From Candidatus Omnitrophica bacterium UBA1562 (GTDB lineage: Bacteria > Omnitrophota > Gorgyraeia > Gygaellales > Profunditerraquicolaceae): 5,217 nucleotides of DNA. Shown in pieces: positions 5,185 through 5,217 of the stretch (position 1 is the stretch's first letter; each line of letters starts with the position of its first letter). The stretch is taken from assembly GCA_002322525.1 (NCBI GenBank), contig DCOU01000104.1, positions 1 to 5,217 on the forward strand, read 5' to 3'. The notes beneath the pieces are model-generated. The model ran no database searches. It had not been told where the DNA came from and worked only from the letters and a program-made list of their open reading frames with translations. The translations under genes were made by a program, and so were the position numbers.

Positions 5185-5217
5185 GCGAATATGCCAAAAT
5201 TATCCAGAAAGGATAGG

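Noticed and set aside
5191..5217. Open frame starting ATG at 5191 and running to the window end (MPKLSRKDR)
   Set aside because: Only nine codons are visible, there is no convincing ribosome binding site, the residues match no LeuD start I know, and the bases form a small tatcc/ggata stem, so it may be more repeat DNA.

Overview
The window is an AT-rich bacterial segment in which everything recognisable lies on the + strand. It holds the 3' half of a ribosomal-protein "alpha operon" followed by two amino-acid metabolism genes: rpsD (S4), rpoA (RNA polymerase alpha), rplQ (L17 with a long charged tail), a class I aspartate aminotransferase, and the large subunit of 3-isopropylmalate dehydratase (LeuC, short archaeal/bacterial type). 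All five reading frames are complete, with family motifs intact. The organism is a bacterium, because it has an alpha subunit with a C-terminal domain and a bacterial S4 and L17. The extended L17, the AT-rich composition and gaps full of hairpin repeats recall uncultured candidate phyla such as Omnitrophota, but that placement is a recollection-based inference and not proven here.

Layout. 1-127 is a repeat-filled leader before rpsD. rpsD is 128-754. 755-859 holds a long inverted repeat and a perfect Shine-Dalgarno sequence for rpoA (860-1849). 1850-1961 holds another long inverted repeat before rplQ (1962-2537). A 25-nt gap with a tiny hairpin leads to the aminotransferase (2563-3738). 3739-3794 carries GTAGGTAG-type repeats and a TATAAT box just before leuC (3795-5048). 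5049-5217 is a non-coding tail made almost entirely of strong hairpins.

Function. The first three genes make translation and transcription machinery and follow the usual bacterial order. The aminotransferase and LeuC belong to amino-acid synthesis: LeuC works in leucine synthesis (or a related chain-elongation pathway) and needs a LeuD partner that is not in the window. All genes could be co-transcribed, but a possible leaderless promoter sits directly before leuC.

The main unusual signal is in the gaps. Every intergenic stretch holds its own inverted repeat or tandem-word element, each built from a different short word. The one before rpsD is flanked by an exact 13-bp direct repeat that includes the ribosome binding site, as expected if a small mobile element had inserted and duplicated its target.
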